Shown here: piece by piece, positions 17,900 through 29,849 of the stretch
Layout of the letters: each line of letters opens with the position of its first letter
Numbering within the stretch: position 1 is the first letter of the stretch
Assembly (NCBI GenBank): GCA_036925085.1
Contig: JAUPFP010000010.1
Location: forward strand, 3,324,474 to 3,388,473
DNA from: Brachycybe producta
Taxonomy: Eukaryota; Arthropoda; Diplopoda; Playtdesmida; Andrognathidae
Direction of reading: 5' to 3'
Length of the DNA stretch: 64,000 bases
The notes under the pieces: generated by a model
Databases searched by the model: none
What the model saw: the letters and a program-made list of their open reading frames with translations, nothing else
What the model was told of the DNA's origin: nothing
Translations under genes and position numbers: made by a program

Positions 17900-18545
17900 T
17901 GCAACCCCTTTTATTACACTGGCAATACTTAAGCCGCTAATAAGACTAGCAACTTTTGATGCAAGAAAACCTGCAATGTGACATGCAACTTCAATGTTTA
18001 TAGTGTGATATGACATGCAACTTGATAAAACTAGTTTTAACTAAGCAAGTTCAACAAGTTCAACTTGGAGAGACTTTTTCAAGTAAACTTTCTGACAAAC
18101 AACCAATCAGGCCGTTTGCCGGAAATGACATATGAAACATTAAACGAATTCCCGGTTTCATGACTTCCGGTTTATGAACTTCCTGTTAATTGATCACAAT
18201 ATGGACACAAACCAAGGGGGCAGTGCATTGAAGAAAATCATGTACGATTTTCACAGCAGAATCGCGTGGATGGAAAGTCATTTTACTTTTTAGCTGCATT
18301 TTACTGGACATCCAGAATAGAATTGAAATTTTTAAAATTCAGTTAAAACGCGGATTAAAAGTAAAATGGCTTCTGATACCGTACGAGATTCCCCCCGAGT
18401 GTCGGCCCCTTGACATAAACGAAGTTTTATAAAATTGATTGCAACTAGGTTGCATAGTGTGATACAGAAGTTTATTACAAAGTTCTTGTTGAAAGTCACA
18501 TCACAAGTTGCTAGTGTAATTAGGGCTTTATATGCAACTTTAGAG
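17900..18545. mobile_element. Family J foldback-type repeat, copy 1
   Basis: Shares long blocks with 60841-61503 and 55152-55462: TTTTACTTTTTAGCTGCATT, CGCGGATTAAAAGTAAAATG, GTTGCATAGTGTGATA. Ends are related inverted repeats: AAGCCGCTAATAAGACTAGC on the left and GTTGCTAGTGTAATTAGGGC on the right. About 650 bp. Non-coding, class uncertain; no clear target duplication. Confidence 0.65.
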
Positions 18546-18607
18546 TTTTATTTATTGCATAAGCGCGCATGCGAATTTTAGCTGTTATTTGAAGTGAAAC
18601 AACAACA

Positions 18608-18800
18608 ACCAACACTGCACGGGGACCGAACTCTTGACCAAGTTTGACCCAACATAACTATGGGCTAAGAACCTAACCACTACACCAGCAACACAAGAGT
18701 GGATTAGCTGTTGTTTTATCTTACTTTTTAGACCTTTTTTTATAAAAGCAAATATCACAAAAAAACATATTTTTGGTTAATTTTCTTGTTTTTTGATGAA
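18608..18800 (-). mobile_element. tRNA-derived SINE or tRNA pseudogene, copy 2
   Basis: Minus strand from about 18706: GCTGGTGTAGTGGTTAGG is an A-box/D-arm pattern, and GAGTTCGGTCCCCGTGCAG near 18615-18635 is a B-box/T-arm pattern, about 80 nt in total. The anticodon arm is not well paired, so a working tRNA is unlikely. The neighbouring 18710-18790 also matches copy 1 at 7085-7150, supporting a dispersed SINE family. Confidence 0.55.
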
Positions 18801-18946
18801 AATGACTGAATTTAATGAAACTTTAAAGTGTTATAGAAATAGAAGATTAAAAGAATTTGAAAAAAATCGTAACAATTGGTCAGCTTAAACCTGCCACAAA
18901 AATGCAATTTTTAAAGCCTATATATATTAAAACGAAATTATCTTTA

Positions 18947-19693
18947 AGAGACACAAAATTACTTCGAAAAATCTCTGCAAAGAGCACTAGCATCGTTTAT
19001 CTATTGAGCCCATAGACCCAATGTTAAAAAAAAAATGTTAATTTTTAAAATACACAGTAGCGGCAATATGTTTATTTCTCATATTTAAAGTTGTCCAATA
19101 TTAAGTTTTCAAAGTGCAATGTGCACCTTAAATATATGCTGATCGAATGATAGAATGACAAAAAATTGGTAAGTGCGGTTCTATTTTTAAAAACTATTTC
19201 AAAATTGCGAATTTCTAACTTTAATGTTAAATAAACTCCATAAGAAAAAAACTTCCATTAAAATGTTCGTAAAAATACCTAAAAATAATTTTTAAAAATA
19301 CCACAATTAAACCACAGTGAAGCCAACACATTGGCGCACGTGCTGATTTTTTTCTGCTTTTTTAAAATTACTTTTAGGTATTTTTACGAACATTTTAATG
19401 GATGTTTCTTTCTTATGGAGTTTATTTAACATTAAAGTTAGAAATTCGCGATTTTGAAATAGTTTTTAAAAATAGAACCGCACTTACCAATTTTTTGTCA
19501 TTCTATCATTCGATCAGCATATATTTAAGATGCACATTGCACTTTGAAAACTTAATAACGGACAACTTTAAATAGGAAAAATAAACATATTGCCTCGACT
19601 ATGTGTATTTTAAAAATTAACATTTTTTCTTTAACATCGGGTCTACGGGCTCAATAGAAAAACGATGCTAGCGCTATTTTGCCGTGTAGCCTC
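18947..19693. mobile_element. Family F foldback element, copy 1, TTAA target duplication
   Basis: 747-bp palindrome flanked on both sides by TTAA (18943-18946, 19694-19697). Left end GAGACACAAAATTACTTCG, right end ATTTTGCCGTGTAGCCTC. Arms share GTTGTCCAATATTAAG, GTGCAATGTGCACCTTAAAT and GTAAGTGCGGTTCTATTTTT. The centre is near 19320. TTAA targeting is characteristic of piggyBac-type elements; there is no transposase. Confidence 0.85.
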
Positions 19694-20211
19694 TTAACCC
19701 AACATTGAAACTGCCTTTAAAATTTTACTTTTAAAGACAGTAAAAAAACATGAAAATTACCAAAAGCTACGATCAAATTAGCAATATTTACAACAAAATA
19801 TACAGCTGTGTGTGTCCTTGAATAGATATTTCAAATTTAAAATGTGATAATTAAGGCACAAAATATATTTAGGCCTACGCAAATGAAAACTCCGAAAGGT
19901 GCAAATTGTTTTTTTAGAAGTTGTGCGCGTTTCTTGCAAATTCAAAATAAAACAATAAAAATGCAAAATATGCAAACAAAATAAATTGTTAATTTCATGT
20001 AAATAAAAATGTTGGCCTTTATTACATAGGAGAAGCAAAATTAATTAAAAGTGTGAAGCAATTAATAGCCACAATTATTACAAGCAATAGAAAAAAAAAT
20101 GCGAAATCAATACAATTCTAAGCTCGTATTTAAGAAGCCTCTTTTTGAGGTATTTTTTATACTGACCAAAACAATAAATTGCGCACGTTACGCACTTATA
20201 TTTTATATTAA

Positions 20212-20403
20212 GGTGACTTTATAGATATTTATTTTGTTTTTGTCCCCACAGGTGGCGCGCTTGCATGGCTATACTGTTCTATAAGAAGTCTCTTCAAGTC
20301 ACACGTGGTTTTCAGCAAATTTATACTTTTGAAACGAACGTTTTTCAGGTGAAACATTACGAAAAAAAACGGACCTTATTATTTCCAATAAGCGCCTCCA
20401 GTG
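20212..20403. mobile_element. Family G element, 5' piece
   Basis: Starts at TTAA (20208-20211) followed by GGTGACTTTATAGATATTTA, as in the complete copy at 40274-40808. The stretch TATTTCCAATAAGCGCCT meets a family A MITE at 20404. The other end was not found. Confidence 0.5.
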
Positions 20404-20607
20404 ACAGGCAATTAGAAAACAGAATAAACAGACGTTGGCTCCGCCCTTTTCATGACGACCAGGAACTTCTAATTTGGGTTGTTGTGTGGTTCGACGCCGA
20501 AAAGGACATCAGTGACATCAGACTAGATAACCAACCAATTAGAAGTTGCCGGTCGTCATAAAAAGGGCGGAGCCAACTTCTGTATGTCCCGATTTATAAT
20601 AACCTGT
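20404..20607. mobile_element. Family A palindromic MITE, copy 6
   Basis: Starts ACAGGCAATTAGAAAACAG, ends TTTATAATAACCTGT. The arms carry TTGGCTCCGCCCTTTTCATG and its complement. Flanking 9-mers do not match, so the duplication has been lost or one end has been rearranged. Confidence 0.82.
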
Positions 20608-20992
20608 GTGAAATCGTGATAATGCATTTTATGCACACAATTCTTCGCGAGTTTTTTTTTTGTTGTTGCAAGAAATTGTGCGAAATTTACAGTAATATTT
20701 GACACATTTCTTGCCCTAAATATATTTCTCAGAAAGTTCCCTATAGCCAGTGTGAATGATTCATTTCTTCTTCTAGTTTCTAAACATTCATGTTCTCCTT
20801 GAAACTTGTTTACCAAAAACAAACTAACAAGAAAAAACAGTACAATCCAGAATTATGGCGCGATGTTTTCATGTAAAAGTTGGCTGAAATGCAATTAAAA
20901 GATGCAATTTATTCCTAGTAAGCAACCATATATTAATCTAAAACAAAATCAAATAATACTTTACTGTAACGTTATTACTGTAACTTTATTGT

Positions 20993-21200
20993 CTGCGCAT
21001 GTGTACGCACATGTACACACGTGCGCACATGTGTACGCACATGCACGCACGTGTGCACATGTGTACGCACATGCACGCACGTGTATGCACGTGTGCACCT
21101 GTGTATGCACGTGTGCACATGTGTACGCACATGCACGCACGTGTATGCACGTGTGCACATGTGTACGCACATGTACACACGTGTGCGCATGTGTATGTAC
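20993..21200. repeat. Alternating purine-pyrimidine minisatellite, left arm
   Basis: Irregular units of GCGCATGTGTACGCACATGT, CACGCACGTGTGCACATGTG and CACGTGTATGCACGTGTGCA. Purine and pyrimidine alternate almost without exception over about 200 bases, as in the arrays at 10824 and 11558. Confidence 0.82.
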
Positions 21201-21330
21201 ATATATGTATGTGTTCATACGTATGTATTCACGTACATGACAGTTACATGTGAGGCACATGCGTTATTCATTTGTAATAATATGGTTTAAAATGAGAATA
21301 CGTCACATGTATTTTAATATACAAAAACTA

Positions 21331-21865
21331 GTGGGGTAACCCATCACATGACGGGAGCAAAATTCACAGGCAATTGTGCCCAGCATTAGAATTTCTTTTC
21401 CTCCGCCCTTTTATGACGTCAGACCAAGTAACAAACCAATTAGAAAAGAATAAAGGTGCTGAGCAAAAGAAATTCTAATGCTGGGCACAATTGCCTGTGA
21501 TAAACTGTAGTTTAATTTTGCTACTCTTATCCCCTCCCCTTTTTATATTTGAAAGAAAAAGGAGTTTTTCATTTTCTCTGGTGTGCGCATGCGCGTCGTT
21601 TGTTTCTTTTTTACTCCTTTCATTTCAATTTCAGCCACCCCCTCAAACTTTTTTCAACCCTCCACGTTTCTCTCTCTCCCCTTCTACACTTTCCAACCTT
21701 TTCCCCTCTCCAATTAAATATCATGGGGTTGTTGGATAAAAAGGGTGCACCTTGAGAAAAAAAAGCTGTTCATTTCTTCATTTATTTAAATTTATATAAA
21801 TTCCGACGTGCTTCAAGGGTTTTGTACAGTGTTACTCCACACACGCAAACACACATACACAGACA
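21331..21865 (+). mobile_element. Dispersed repeat family C, copy 2
   Basis: Begins ACTAGTGGGGTAACCCATCA, carries a family B MITE (21366-21498), then a pyrimidine-rich stretch (TTTCTCTCTCTCCCCTTCTA), AATTTATATAAATTCCGACG and GGTTTTGTACAGTG. It is inserted in the left arm of the macro-element palindrome. Confidence 0.65.
21366..21498. mobile_element. Palindromic MITE family B, copy 2
   Basis: Ends ACAGGCAATTGTGCCCAGCA and GCTGGGCACAATTGCCTGT; the interior has CCGCCCTTTTATGACGTCAG. The first ten bases are the same as family A, suggesting a common transposase. One arm is shortened relative to copy 1. Confidence 0.72.
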
Positions 21866-22875
21866 TGGGATATTATATATATAATATATAAAAAATTATA
21901 ACATAACATAGGAAAAACACCCCTACTAAATAATATAAAAGTCCACCTTTCATATACTACAACTGGAAAGAGGAAGAATCTCAATTTTTTAAAAAAAAAT
22001 TACAATTTTGAAAAATCGAAATTTCATATATCACTCTAGGTGGCCCCGTTTTCGAGATGTTCGACCCACAAAAAATTATGACCAAAAACTCAAATTTTGT
22101 TTCTAACAAAATCATAAAAAAACAACCCCGGGGTAACATTTTCTAATTGTTTGCCAGGAACATCATATTGACCCACTGAATCAAATAAAAAATACTGCAT
22201 GTCTTTATCTCATTCCGTTCTTGAGTTGTTCGACACACAAACTCGGGGTTCCGGACATACGGACATACAGACATCCTTTTTTGACCTCCAATGCTCTTTA
22301 GAGCAATGGAAGTATATAGGATCATGCAAGAAAACGGGCAAAAAAGGATGTCTGTATGTCTGTGTGTCTGTGTCCAGAACCCCGATTTTATGGGTCGAAC
22401 TCAAGAACAGAATGAGGATAAAGACATGCAGTATTTTTTATTTGATTCAGTGGTTCAATTTCATGCTCCTGACAAACAATCAGAAAATTTTACCCAAGGG
22501 TTATTTTTTTATGAATTTTTTAGAAACAAATTTTGAGCTTTTGGTCATAATTGTTTGTGGGTCGAACAACTCGAAACCGGTGCCACCTACAACAAAATGT
22601 CATCAGATCTAAAATGATGTACACATGCTGACGATGAAACCGGAACAAAATTTAAATTTTTAGCGCGATTTGATATATAAAATTTCGATTTTTTAAAAAC
22701 GTAATTTTTAAAAAAAATCGAGATTCTTCCTCTTTCCAGTTGTAGCATTCGAAAGGGGGACTATTCCTATTATTTAGGAGGGGTGTTCTTTCTATGTTAT
22801 GTTATTATTTTTGTATATTAGAATACATGTGACGTATTTTCATTTTAAACCATATTATTAACTAGCAGTTAGTTT

Positions 22876-23089
22876 GTTTGCCCATTAGAATTAGCACAGC
22901 GCATGCGCATTACCATCTTGTCGTTTTATATAGGTAAGTGATTGCAGATTTGCGTTAGCAGCGCCATCTATTGATCACCAATGAAAACTGCCAATGAGAC
23001 GTTCACTATAGGTTAGGTTAGGTTAGTTTTCCTATATAAAACGATAAGATGGTAATGCGCATGCGCTCTGCTAATTCTAATGGGCAAAC
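22876..23089. mobile_element. Palindromic MITE family E
   Basis: 214 bp. Left end GTTTGCCCATTAGAATTAGC, right end GCTAATTCTAATGGGCAAAC; the arms share GCGCATGCGCATTACCATCT. The centre holds GGTTAGGTTAGGTTAG at about 23010-23026, three TTAGG-like units. It is inserted in the right arm of the macro-element palindrome. Confidence 0.78.
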
Positions 23090-23159
23090 GCTAGTATATT
23101 ATTATAAATGAATGACACATACGCATCACATGTAACTATGTCATGTACGTGAGTACATA

Positions 23160-23425
23160 CACGTGTGTTTATCTATATACACATGCACGCACTTGTGTAC
23201 ATGGGCGTACACATACGCGCACGTGTGTACATGGGCGTACACATACGCGCACGTGTGTACATGTGCGTACACATGCGCGCACGTGTGTACATGTGCGTAC
23301 ACATGCGCGCACGTGTGTACATGTGCGTACACATGCGCGCACGTGTGTACATGTGCGTACACATACGCGCACGTGTGTACATGTGCGTACACATACGCGC
23401 ACGTGTGTACATGTGCGTACACATG
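23160..23425. repeat. 30-bp alternating purine-pyrimidine minisatellite, right arm
   Basis: About 8 units of 30 bp with GTACATGTGCGTACACATGC and GCGCACGTGT; the first units have ATGGGCGTAC. Alternation is nearly complete, and it is in inverted orientation relative to 10824-11041. Confidence 0.85.
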
Positions 23426-23557
23426 TAATATTGAAAGAAAGTTGGTTATTTGATATATGAAAGCATATATTAAAGCAATGGAGGTCTATAAGGGTTCCTT
23501 GAATCCCTTGTTGCCCCTTTTCTTGCATTATCCTATATACATAAAAAAAAACATTAA

Positions 23558-24320
23558 GAAGCTACATCACAAAATTACTTCGAAAAATCTCCGCAAAGAG
23601 CGCTAGCATCGTTTTTCTATTGAGCCCATTGTTAATTTAAAAAATACACAGTGACGGCAAATGTTTCTTTTTCATATTTAAAGTTGTCCAATATTAAGTA
23701 TTCAAAGTGCAATGTGCACCTTAAATATATGCTGATCGAGTGATAGAATGACAAAAAATTGGTAAGTACGCGGTTATATTTTTAAAAACTATTTCAAAAT
23801 CGCGAATTTCCTAACTCTTATGTTAAACTCCATTGAGTACGCCCAAATAAGAAAAATGCTCTTAAAATACGTAAAAATAAATTTATATAAAAAAAAACAG
23901 AATCAGCACGTGCGCCAAATTATTGGCTTCACGGTGGTTTAATTGTGGTTTTTTTTAAATTATTTTTAAGTATTTTTACTAACATTTTAATGGATGTTTT
24001 TACTTACAAGCGCGTCCTCAATAGAGTTTAACATAAGAATTAGAAATTCGCGATTTTTAAATAGGTTTTTTAAAAATAGAACCGCACTTACCAATGTTTT
24101 TGTCCTTCTATCACTCGATCAGCACATATTTGAGGTGCACATTGCACTTTGAATACTTAATATTGGACAACTTTAAATATGAAAAATAAACATATTGCCG
24201 CCATTGCTTATTTTAAAAATTAACATTTTTTCTTTAACATTGGATCTATGGGCTCAATAGAAAAACGATGCTAGCGCTCTTTGCGGAGATTTTTCGAAAT
24301 AATTTTGTGACGTAACCCTC
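23558..24320. mobile_element. Family F foldback element, copy 2, TTAA target duplication
   Basis: 763 bp between TTAA at 23554-23557 and 24321-24324. Left end GAAGCTACATCACAAAATTA, right end AATTTTGTGACGTAACCCTC. Arms match copy 1 (CGCAAAGAGCGCTAGCATCG, GTTGTCCAATATTAAG). It lies directly next to the macro-element end. Confidence 0.85.
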
Positions 24321-24324
24321 TTAA

Positions 24325-25223
24325 GCTAATATTTATATATAACTTTAAATGACATTATTTTGATTTTGTCATTTTGGTATTTTTGTTGTTTCAGGCTTTT
24401 TTTAAAAAAACAAAAAACCAAGCTTATTATTATCGAAATGGTGATTTTGCACACTGACTGAAAATAACAGACTTTGTGGAAATAATATATACGGAAACAT
24501 TAAAATGTATTATTGCCTATAAATGAAAGGAACCGCAAAGGAAGTAAAAGAAAGAAAAAATGTTTTTGTTTCCTGTTTGTGGAAGACGATGATGATGATG
24601 ACAAATCAGAAGAAGAAAATCCAGAAGAATAACAACAACAACAAGAAGAATAACAACAACAACAAGAAGAAGAAAGAAGAAAAAACAACGAGAACAGAAG
24701 ATTCACAGGCGCAATTAAAAAAGAAAAAGCCCAATCATTAGATTTAATAAAGACAAAAATGAATGAAAAATTGTCATCAGACTCAAAACAATGCAGCTAT
24801 AATAGAATGAATGAATGAATGAAAAAAACAAGAACGATCCGTGGTGGTCGCGACTGGAGAAAGAAAGGGAGGGAGGGAGAGAGACAGACAGACAGAGAGA
24901 GAGAACGAGAAAACAGGAGGAGGAGGAGAAAAGCATTTTGTTTTTATCAATGAAGAACCTTCGATAGTGATGGTCCCTCACCAATTCACTCCAAACCCTC
25001 CCTCGTACTCCTCCCCCACCCCCTTCGTCGCTATTCCAAATAAAACAAAACAAAAAAACAACCGAAACGTTTAGAAAAATAGGTGAGATTTTATCATTTT
25101 TATAACAAAAAAAAACTATCGTAAATAATCAAACAAACAAGACAAGAAAAAAAGAAGAAAAACGGCGACGGGCGACAAATAACACTGAATTTAATACAAC
25201 GTGTTAAATAACTCCCTCTATCT

Positions 25224-25254
<31 letters not shown>

Positions 25255-26102
25255 ACCCTCTCACCCTGCGCCTCTCACTCTTTCCCTCACTCCATCTATC
25301 TCTCTCTCCGTCTCTATTGCTTAATTTGAATATGTGTGCGTCTGTATCAAGGCAAGGATAGCAATTATTATATAAAAAAATGTGAATACATCGTTGGTTG
25401 GTTGAAGGAGGCAAAAAAGGGAAGAAAAAAATGAGAAGGAGTTCAACAAACCAAAAAAAAAAACACCTAAGCTGTAGATTAGAAAACGACTTTCATTCAA
25501 ACTCCGTCAGTACTTACACAAAAAAAGGCCTTAATACACACTCTTATTGCGATTCCGATGAATAAAACACGTACAAAACTACCCAATTTAACCCCGTTTT
25601 CAATCGCATAACAAAAAAAAATAACCCAACACTTCTTTTTATCAAATACAAAGTGCGACGACGACGATGACCGAAACGGCGGCGGCGGCCAGCTAACAAT
25701 TTCTCTCTTATCTTTTTATCGAATGAGCAACGACGACGAGCAAAAATAAAAGTGCTGCCACCTATAATAATACATAAAGAGCGCTTTAACTAACCGACCT
25801 GAAACCGCAGACAAAGTGTAGGTTATTTTTATTTTTTATCGAAGGGCATTAGTTGACTAAAGGGCAACAAAAGTTTGAAGCAGTTGGGTGTAGCCATAAA
25901 AGACGAAGCGGGGAGCGGAGAAGGGGGGGAGAATTGGTGTCCTAAAATGGCGTCAATATTTAAAGCAGTTCAAAGTAAAAGCCATATTAGTATACCCAAA
26001 CGTGACCTTTTATACGAATCATCGTGAATTAAACGTCACGTCTTATCTTACCTTAAACTGCAAACCAAATTGCTGATCGCCGATTCGTCATAAAAGAGAG
26101 TA
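24325..26102. other. Low-complexity intergenic DNA upstream of NEK2
   Basis: Contains AAC/AAG runs (24625-24690), (GGGA)/(GACA) and GGA runs (24870-24930), (CT)n at about 25226-25255, GACGACGAC and CGGCGGCGG near 25660-25690. I found no protein family in either strand. It may hold distal regulatory DNA. Confidence 0.4.
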
Positions 26103-26149
26103 GACTCAGTCGTAGCCTCCTTATCTATATAAGGAGGCTATGACTCAGT
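26103..26149 (+). promoter_or_regulatory. TATA box within a palindrome bounded by 8-bp repeats, probable NEK2 promoter
   Basis: TATATAAG at 26126-26133 is a canonical TATA element about 385 bases before the NEK2 ATG. It lies in the right half of a 31-base palindrome (26111-26141, GTAGCCTCCTTAT / ATAAGGAGGCTA), flanked by direct GACTCAGT repeats (26103-26110, 26142-26149). A donor GTAAGT follows at 26237 and an acceptor-like CCACAG ends at 26480, so a 5' untranslated exon of about 26157-26236 is plausible. Transcription start is inferred, not seen. Confidence 0.5.
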
Positions 26150-26515
26150 AGAGAAGCCGGAGGCGTGGAATTCAAATCTGAGTTTCAACGTCTGAATCTG
26201 AACGCACGACGACAAGCAAAAGAAGACACAAAAGTTGTAAGTTTGGAAATTCTATTGATTAGCAGCCGCTTAACCACTTATGTAGAAAGACTATTCAGCG
26301 TTTTCGTCTTATATTTTGCGCTTTCGGCGCAACTTATATAACTCCACAAGCATGGCATATGCCTTAGAGGCTAGCTGCCCGAAGTGGGACGTAGTGACTG
26401 CTAATCGAAAGACTGAATACCCTTTAAGTTTTCATAGGACTCACAAGTTTCTTATTATGTTTGTCTATTGACGGCCACAGTCGCACCGTAGACTTTGATT
26501 TTGAGAAGTAAGAAG

Positions 26516-29500
26516 ATGACAAAACTGGACGACTACGAAGTCATCGGACACATCGGTTGCGGCTCATTTGGTGTTTGCAAGAAGATCCGCCGTAAAACGG
26601 ACGGTCGAATCCTCGTATGGAAAGAGCTTCACTACGGAGCGATGTCTGAAGGAGAGAAGCAGATGTTAGTGTTCGAAGTGAACCTCTTAAGGGAACTGCG
26701 ACATCCCCACATTGTCCGCTACTATGGGCACATTCTCGATCGATCCACCGCTACCCTCTACATCATCATGGAATATTGTCAAGGGGGAGACTTAGGAGCC
26801 CTCGTCAAACAGTGCAAACAGGAAAGGTATTACAAGTGTCGTGCAAGTGTATCTAGCGTCTTTACCTCTTGACGTTGCGTTGTTGTTCACAGGAGATATT
26901 TGGAAGAGGAATTCATCTGGCAGGTCGTATGGCAATTAGCGCTCGCTCTTCGAGAGTGCCACGGACGAAAGAAAGACCGGAAGGCGATCTTACATCGAGA
27001 TCTGAAACCGGCAAATGTATTCCTGGATGTGTTTCACAACGTTAAACTTGGTGACTTCGGTGTCGCTCGCGTCCTGTCCAACGAGTCGTCTTTCGCAAAG
27101 ACGTTCGTCGGAACTCCTAGCTACATGTCGCCCGTCAGCACAAACAACAACTGCAGTGCAACATCCATCAAAGATTACAACTGTTTCTCTTTTTACATTA
27201 TTACAGGAACAGATGATGAAGAAAGGTTACAACGAGAAGTCGGACGTCTGGTCGCTCGGTTGCCTTGTCCATGAGTTATGTTCCCTGGTTCCTCCTTTTA
27301 CAGCACCGACTCAAGCGCAGTTGGCCGACAAGATAAAGGAAGGGAAAGTGCAACGTATACCTTCAATATACACCGATGATTTGCATAGTTTAACGAGTAG
27401 AATGCTAACGGTCGAGGTGATAACTGATCTAAACGTTTGTATCGAATAAGAAACCTGGGCCGCACACATTTTCGATTCGCTCTTTCATTTGTGTTTGACG
27501 TGACATCGGTTCAGGATTTTTATGTTCCTCAACAAAAACGATGTGAACGCCTTGTTTGAAGACGAACGTTAGGAAAGTATTTCGAGATTTATTTGGAACT
27601 ACGAGAGAAAAGGAACAGTGGAACTGTTGAGTCTTGTAGACGCTGTGGGTTGTTGGGCTCCTTTTTTTTTCACGATTTTGTTTTCATTAAATTAATAAGA
27701 AAATTAACAGTAACGACATTCTGGGGGCCCCTAAAATTGGTTGCCTTAGTGGCGCGCGCGCGCGCCTAGTACGCCTAGGCCGAAAATCGCCACTGCAAAA
27801 GAAAGTGCAATACAGGGTTTTTCGATGATATCTTTGAAAATATATTTTCTATTAGAGTTACGAAACAATTTTTTACCCTTTCGTTGGTCGAAAAACTTCG
27901 TCTTTTTCAAATTGTCATTTAAAGTTCATTTTAAAAAAATATTATTGATTTACTTTGTTCACTCTTAGTTTAATGTAAATCTAGAAATTCTTTTAAACAT
28001 TACTTCAACATGCGTTCCCGTCGTTTTTCCTTTACCATAATTAATCAAACAATTTCCCTGTTTTAAGAACGAATTGCGACCGTCCATCGACATGATCTTG
28101 CATCACCCTCGACTGATGTTACTTCAGTGCCGAGAACGAAGCGTTGCTCATCGGCACAAACTTCATTCGAAAGAGAGAGAGAGAGACGGAAGTGGTGGAC
28201 AGAGTGGAGGCGACGACACCCGACCTCTTCAAAAACAGAGCAATGTGCGCGCGAACTGTTCAGACATCGAACGCAGGGAGAAATTGGTTGCCGAACGTGA
28301 AAGAGCACTGAACGACCGAGAAGAAGAACTAAACAGTCGAGTTTCAAAAATCGGAAAGCTCGTCACGAGACCGAAACTTAATTTTTCGTTTTTTTCTATA
28401 GGGAGAGAAAATTGGATACAGATCCAAGAGGATCTACTTAAGGAAAAAATAAACAGGTCTTGTTATTTATTGCACGGTAAAATGGAAAACGTGTTCGTTA
28501 GGTGGCTTTATAAGATGTTTCTGGGAGTAAAAAAAACGTCAATTTAAACTTTTTTTCAGGAGCAACATTACGATAAAATTCAAATTGTTTTCGAAACTAA
28601 AATTACAGATGTCCGATTCCAATTCGATTAATCGAGTTTCCTCGATGTCAGCATGACGTCACGTGGATTAAATAGAAAAGTTCCGATAACTTTCTCTTAA
28701 ATCCGCAACACCATGCCCTTCTTACAAAATACAATCGTTGAAGCGATAGAGAAATTGTATATCCTTTATATATGTTAGCATTATCACTAACTGTTCTAGT
28801 TTCTAAAACACTTAATTTCTTCGTAATGTTTCTCCCCGAAAAACGTTCGCTTGAAAAATGTAATTTTTCTCAAAACGGGTGGAAGGGGGGGGGGGAGAGA
28901 TCTCCTATAGAATATAATAGCCATGCAGGCGCACCATCTGATCGGACGAAACAAATTAATATCTAATCAACCACCTTAAGTGATTGAGCTACCCTTCCAG
29001 ATTCTAAAACACATCCCAGTTTCTCTTCAATTAGTGCTTTGAAAGACAGAATAATCAGAGTTCGAGAGAGAGATTTACAATTTCAAACCACCTTAAATCG
29101 GAAAAAATGTCTTGTTTTTCAGTATGTCCAAGTTTGAGAAGTTGTTCAAAGAACTCGGAATTGGTGTTGAGGAAAGAAACGTGCCACTTCAAGGTCAGAG
29201 AGAAATCTCAAATTTGGCGGTGTCGGAAAAAATTATTCACGTTTCTTCTTAAATTTAACCTCTACAAATTTTCTTTACAGAAATGGTTGCATGATGTTTT
29301 TGTCTCACTTTCACTCTCTCTCTCTCTGTTTCGCTTGGTGGTGACGGTTATAAAGTCACTTCAGTTTGTGTTTATTGACGACGTCTTATTACAGGAGGAA
29401 AGACAACGAAATCTCGATCCATGAGAAAAGGATCGTTACGATCGATACCGAATAAAAAGTTGGCCAGGCCTAAAAGAGTTACATTCGGAAACAATGACGA

Positions 29501-29726
29501 CGACGTATCGGTGCGCGAAGCAGAAACGTCGATGGACGATATCAAAATGGTGAAATACGAAAAAGAACGTGACCAGAAGGAGAACATTCACGTTCGATCT
29601 CCTCTCGAAACGAGTTTCAATACTCGTATGGGTACAATCCGAACACGGCTGAAAGCAGCTCAACGGAGAGCGCTTCATTTACGGGTCGCCGAAATGCAAA
29701 CGAGGATGCAGTCCATCATTTTATGA
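26516..29726 (+). CDS. NEK2: NEK2, NIMA-related mitotic kinase
   Basis: Centrosomal serine/threonine kinase that promotes centrosome separation at mitotic entry. Exons: 26516-26826, 26893-27133, 27207-27416, 28068-28335, 28402-28456, 29123-29193, 29395-29726; phases join correctly and give 495 residues (human about 445). Kinase domain is residues 7-265: GCGSFG at 14-19, catalytic K36 in VWKEL, HRDLKPANVFL from 138, DFG at 158-160, SPEQM at the end of the activation loop. A charged coiled-coil follows from about 310 (REKLVAERERALNDREEELN). The C-terminal part has RVTF at 413-416, a PP1-docking pattern like KVHF of human NEK2, a KEN box at 447-449 (DQKENI), and RTRLKAAQRRAL resembling the conserved NEK2 end. 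The start is the first ATG in frame after a stop. The 3' limit of exon 4 is the least certain junction. The vertebrate MR end is absent (ends SIIL). Confidence 0.94.
28975..29097. mobile_element. Family H repeat fragment in NEK2 intron
   Basis: Begins near CCACCTTAAGTGATTGAGCT and ends TTTCAAACCACCTTAA, with GAAAGACAGAATAATCAGAG inside. The same words recur at 33905-34010, 40925-40998 and 61525-61590. TTAA occurs at both edges. Confidence 0.55.
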
Positions 29727-29849
29727 TTGAATCATTGAACCCACATCATGTTGTTTTTTTTTTTAAATTGTCATTTACTTCTTTAATGTTTATCATCGCC
29801 GGTGAAATGTTCCATTTATACGATTCTTTATGTTTTTTTGTTGTTTCTC

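Larger units (their letters stand above)
20993..23535. repeat. 2.5-kb compound palindrome of the macro-element
   Basis: The left half runs minisatellite (20993-21200), tail, family D (21880-22290). The right half runs the same parts inverted: D (22300-22860), tail (23095-23160), minisatellite (23160-23425), terminal flank to CAAGGGATTCAAGG complement near 23500-23515. The symmetry centre is near 22290 (GCTCTTTAGAGC). Family C (21331-21865) and family E (22876-23089) inserts interrupt the two arms at different places, so the arms are older than those inserts. Confidence 0.75.

Noticed and set aside
28074-28547. Read-through of NEK2 exon 4 as one long exon to 28547
   Set aside because: Although the frame stays open, the residues after the coiled coil are not NEK-like, and the split 28335/28402 joins with correct phase to the next exons; left as the less likely alternative.
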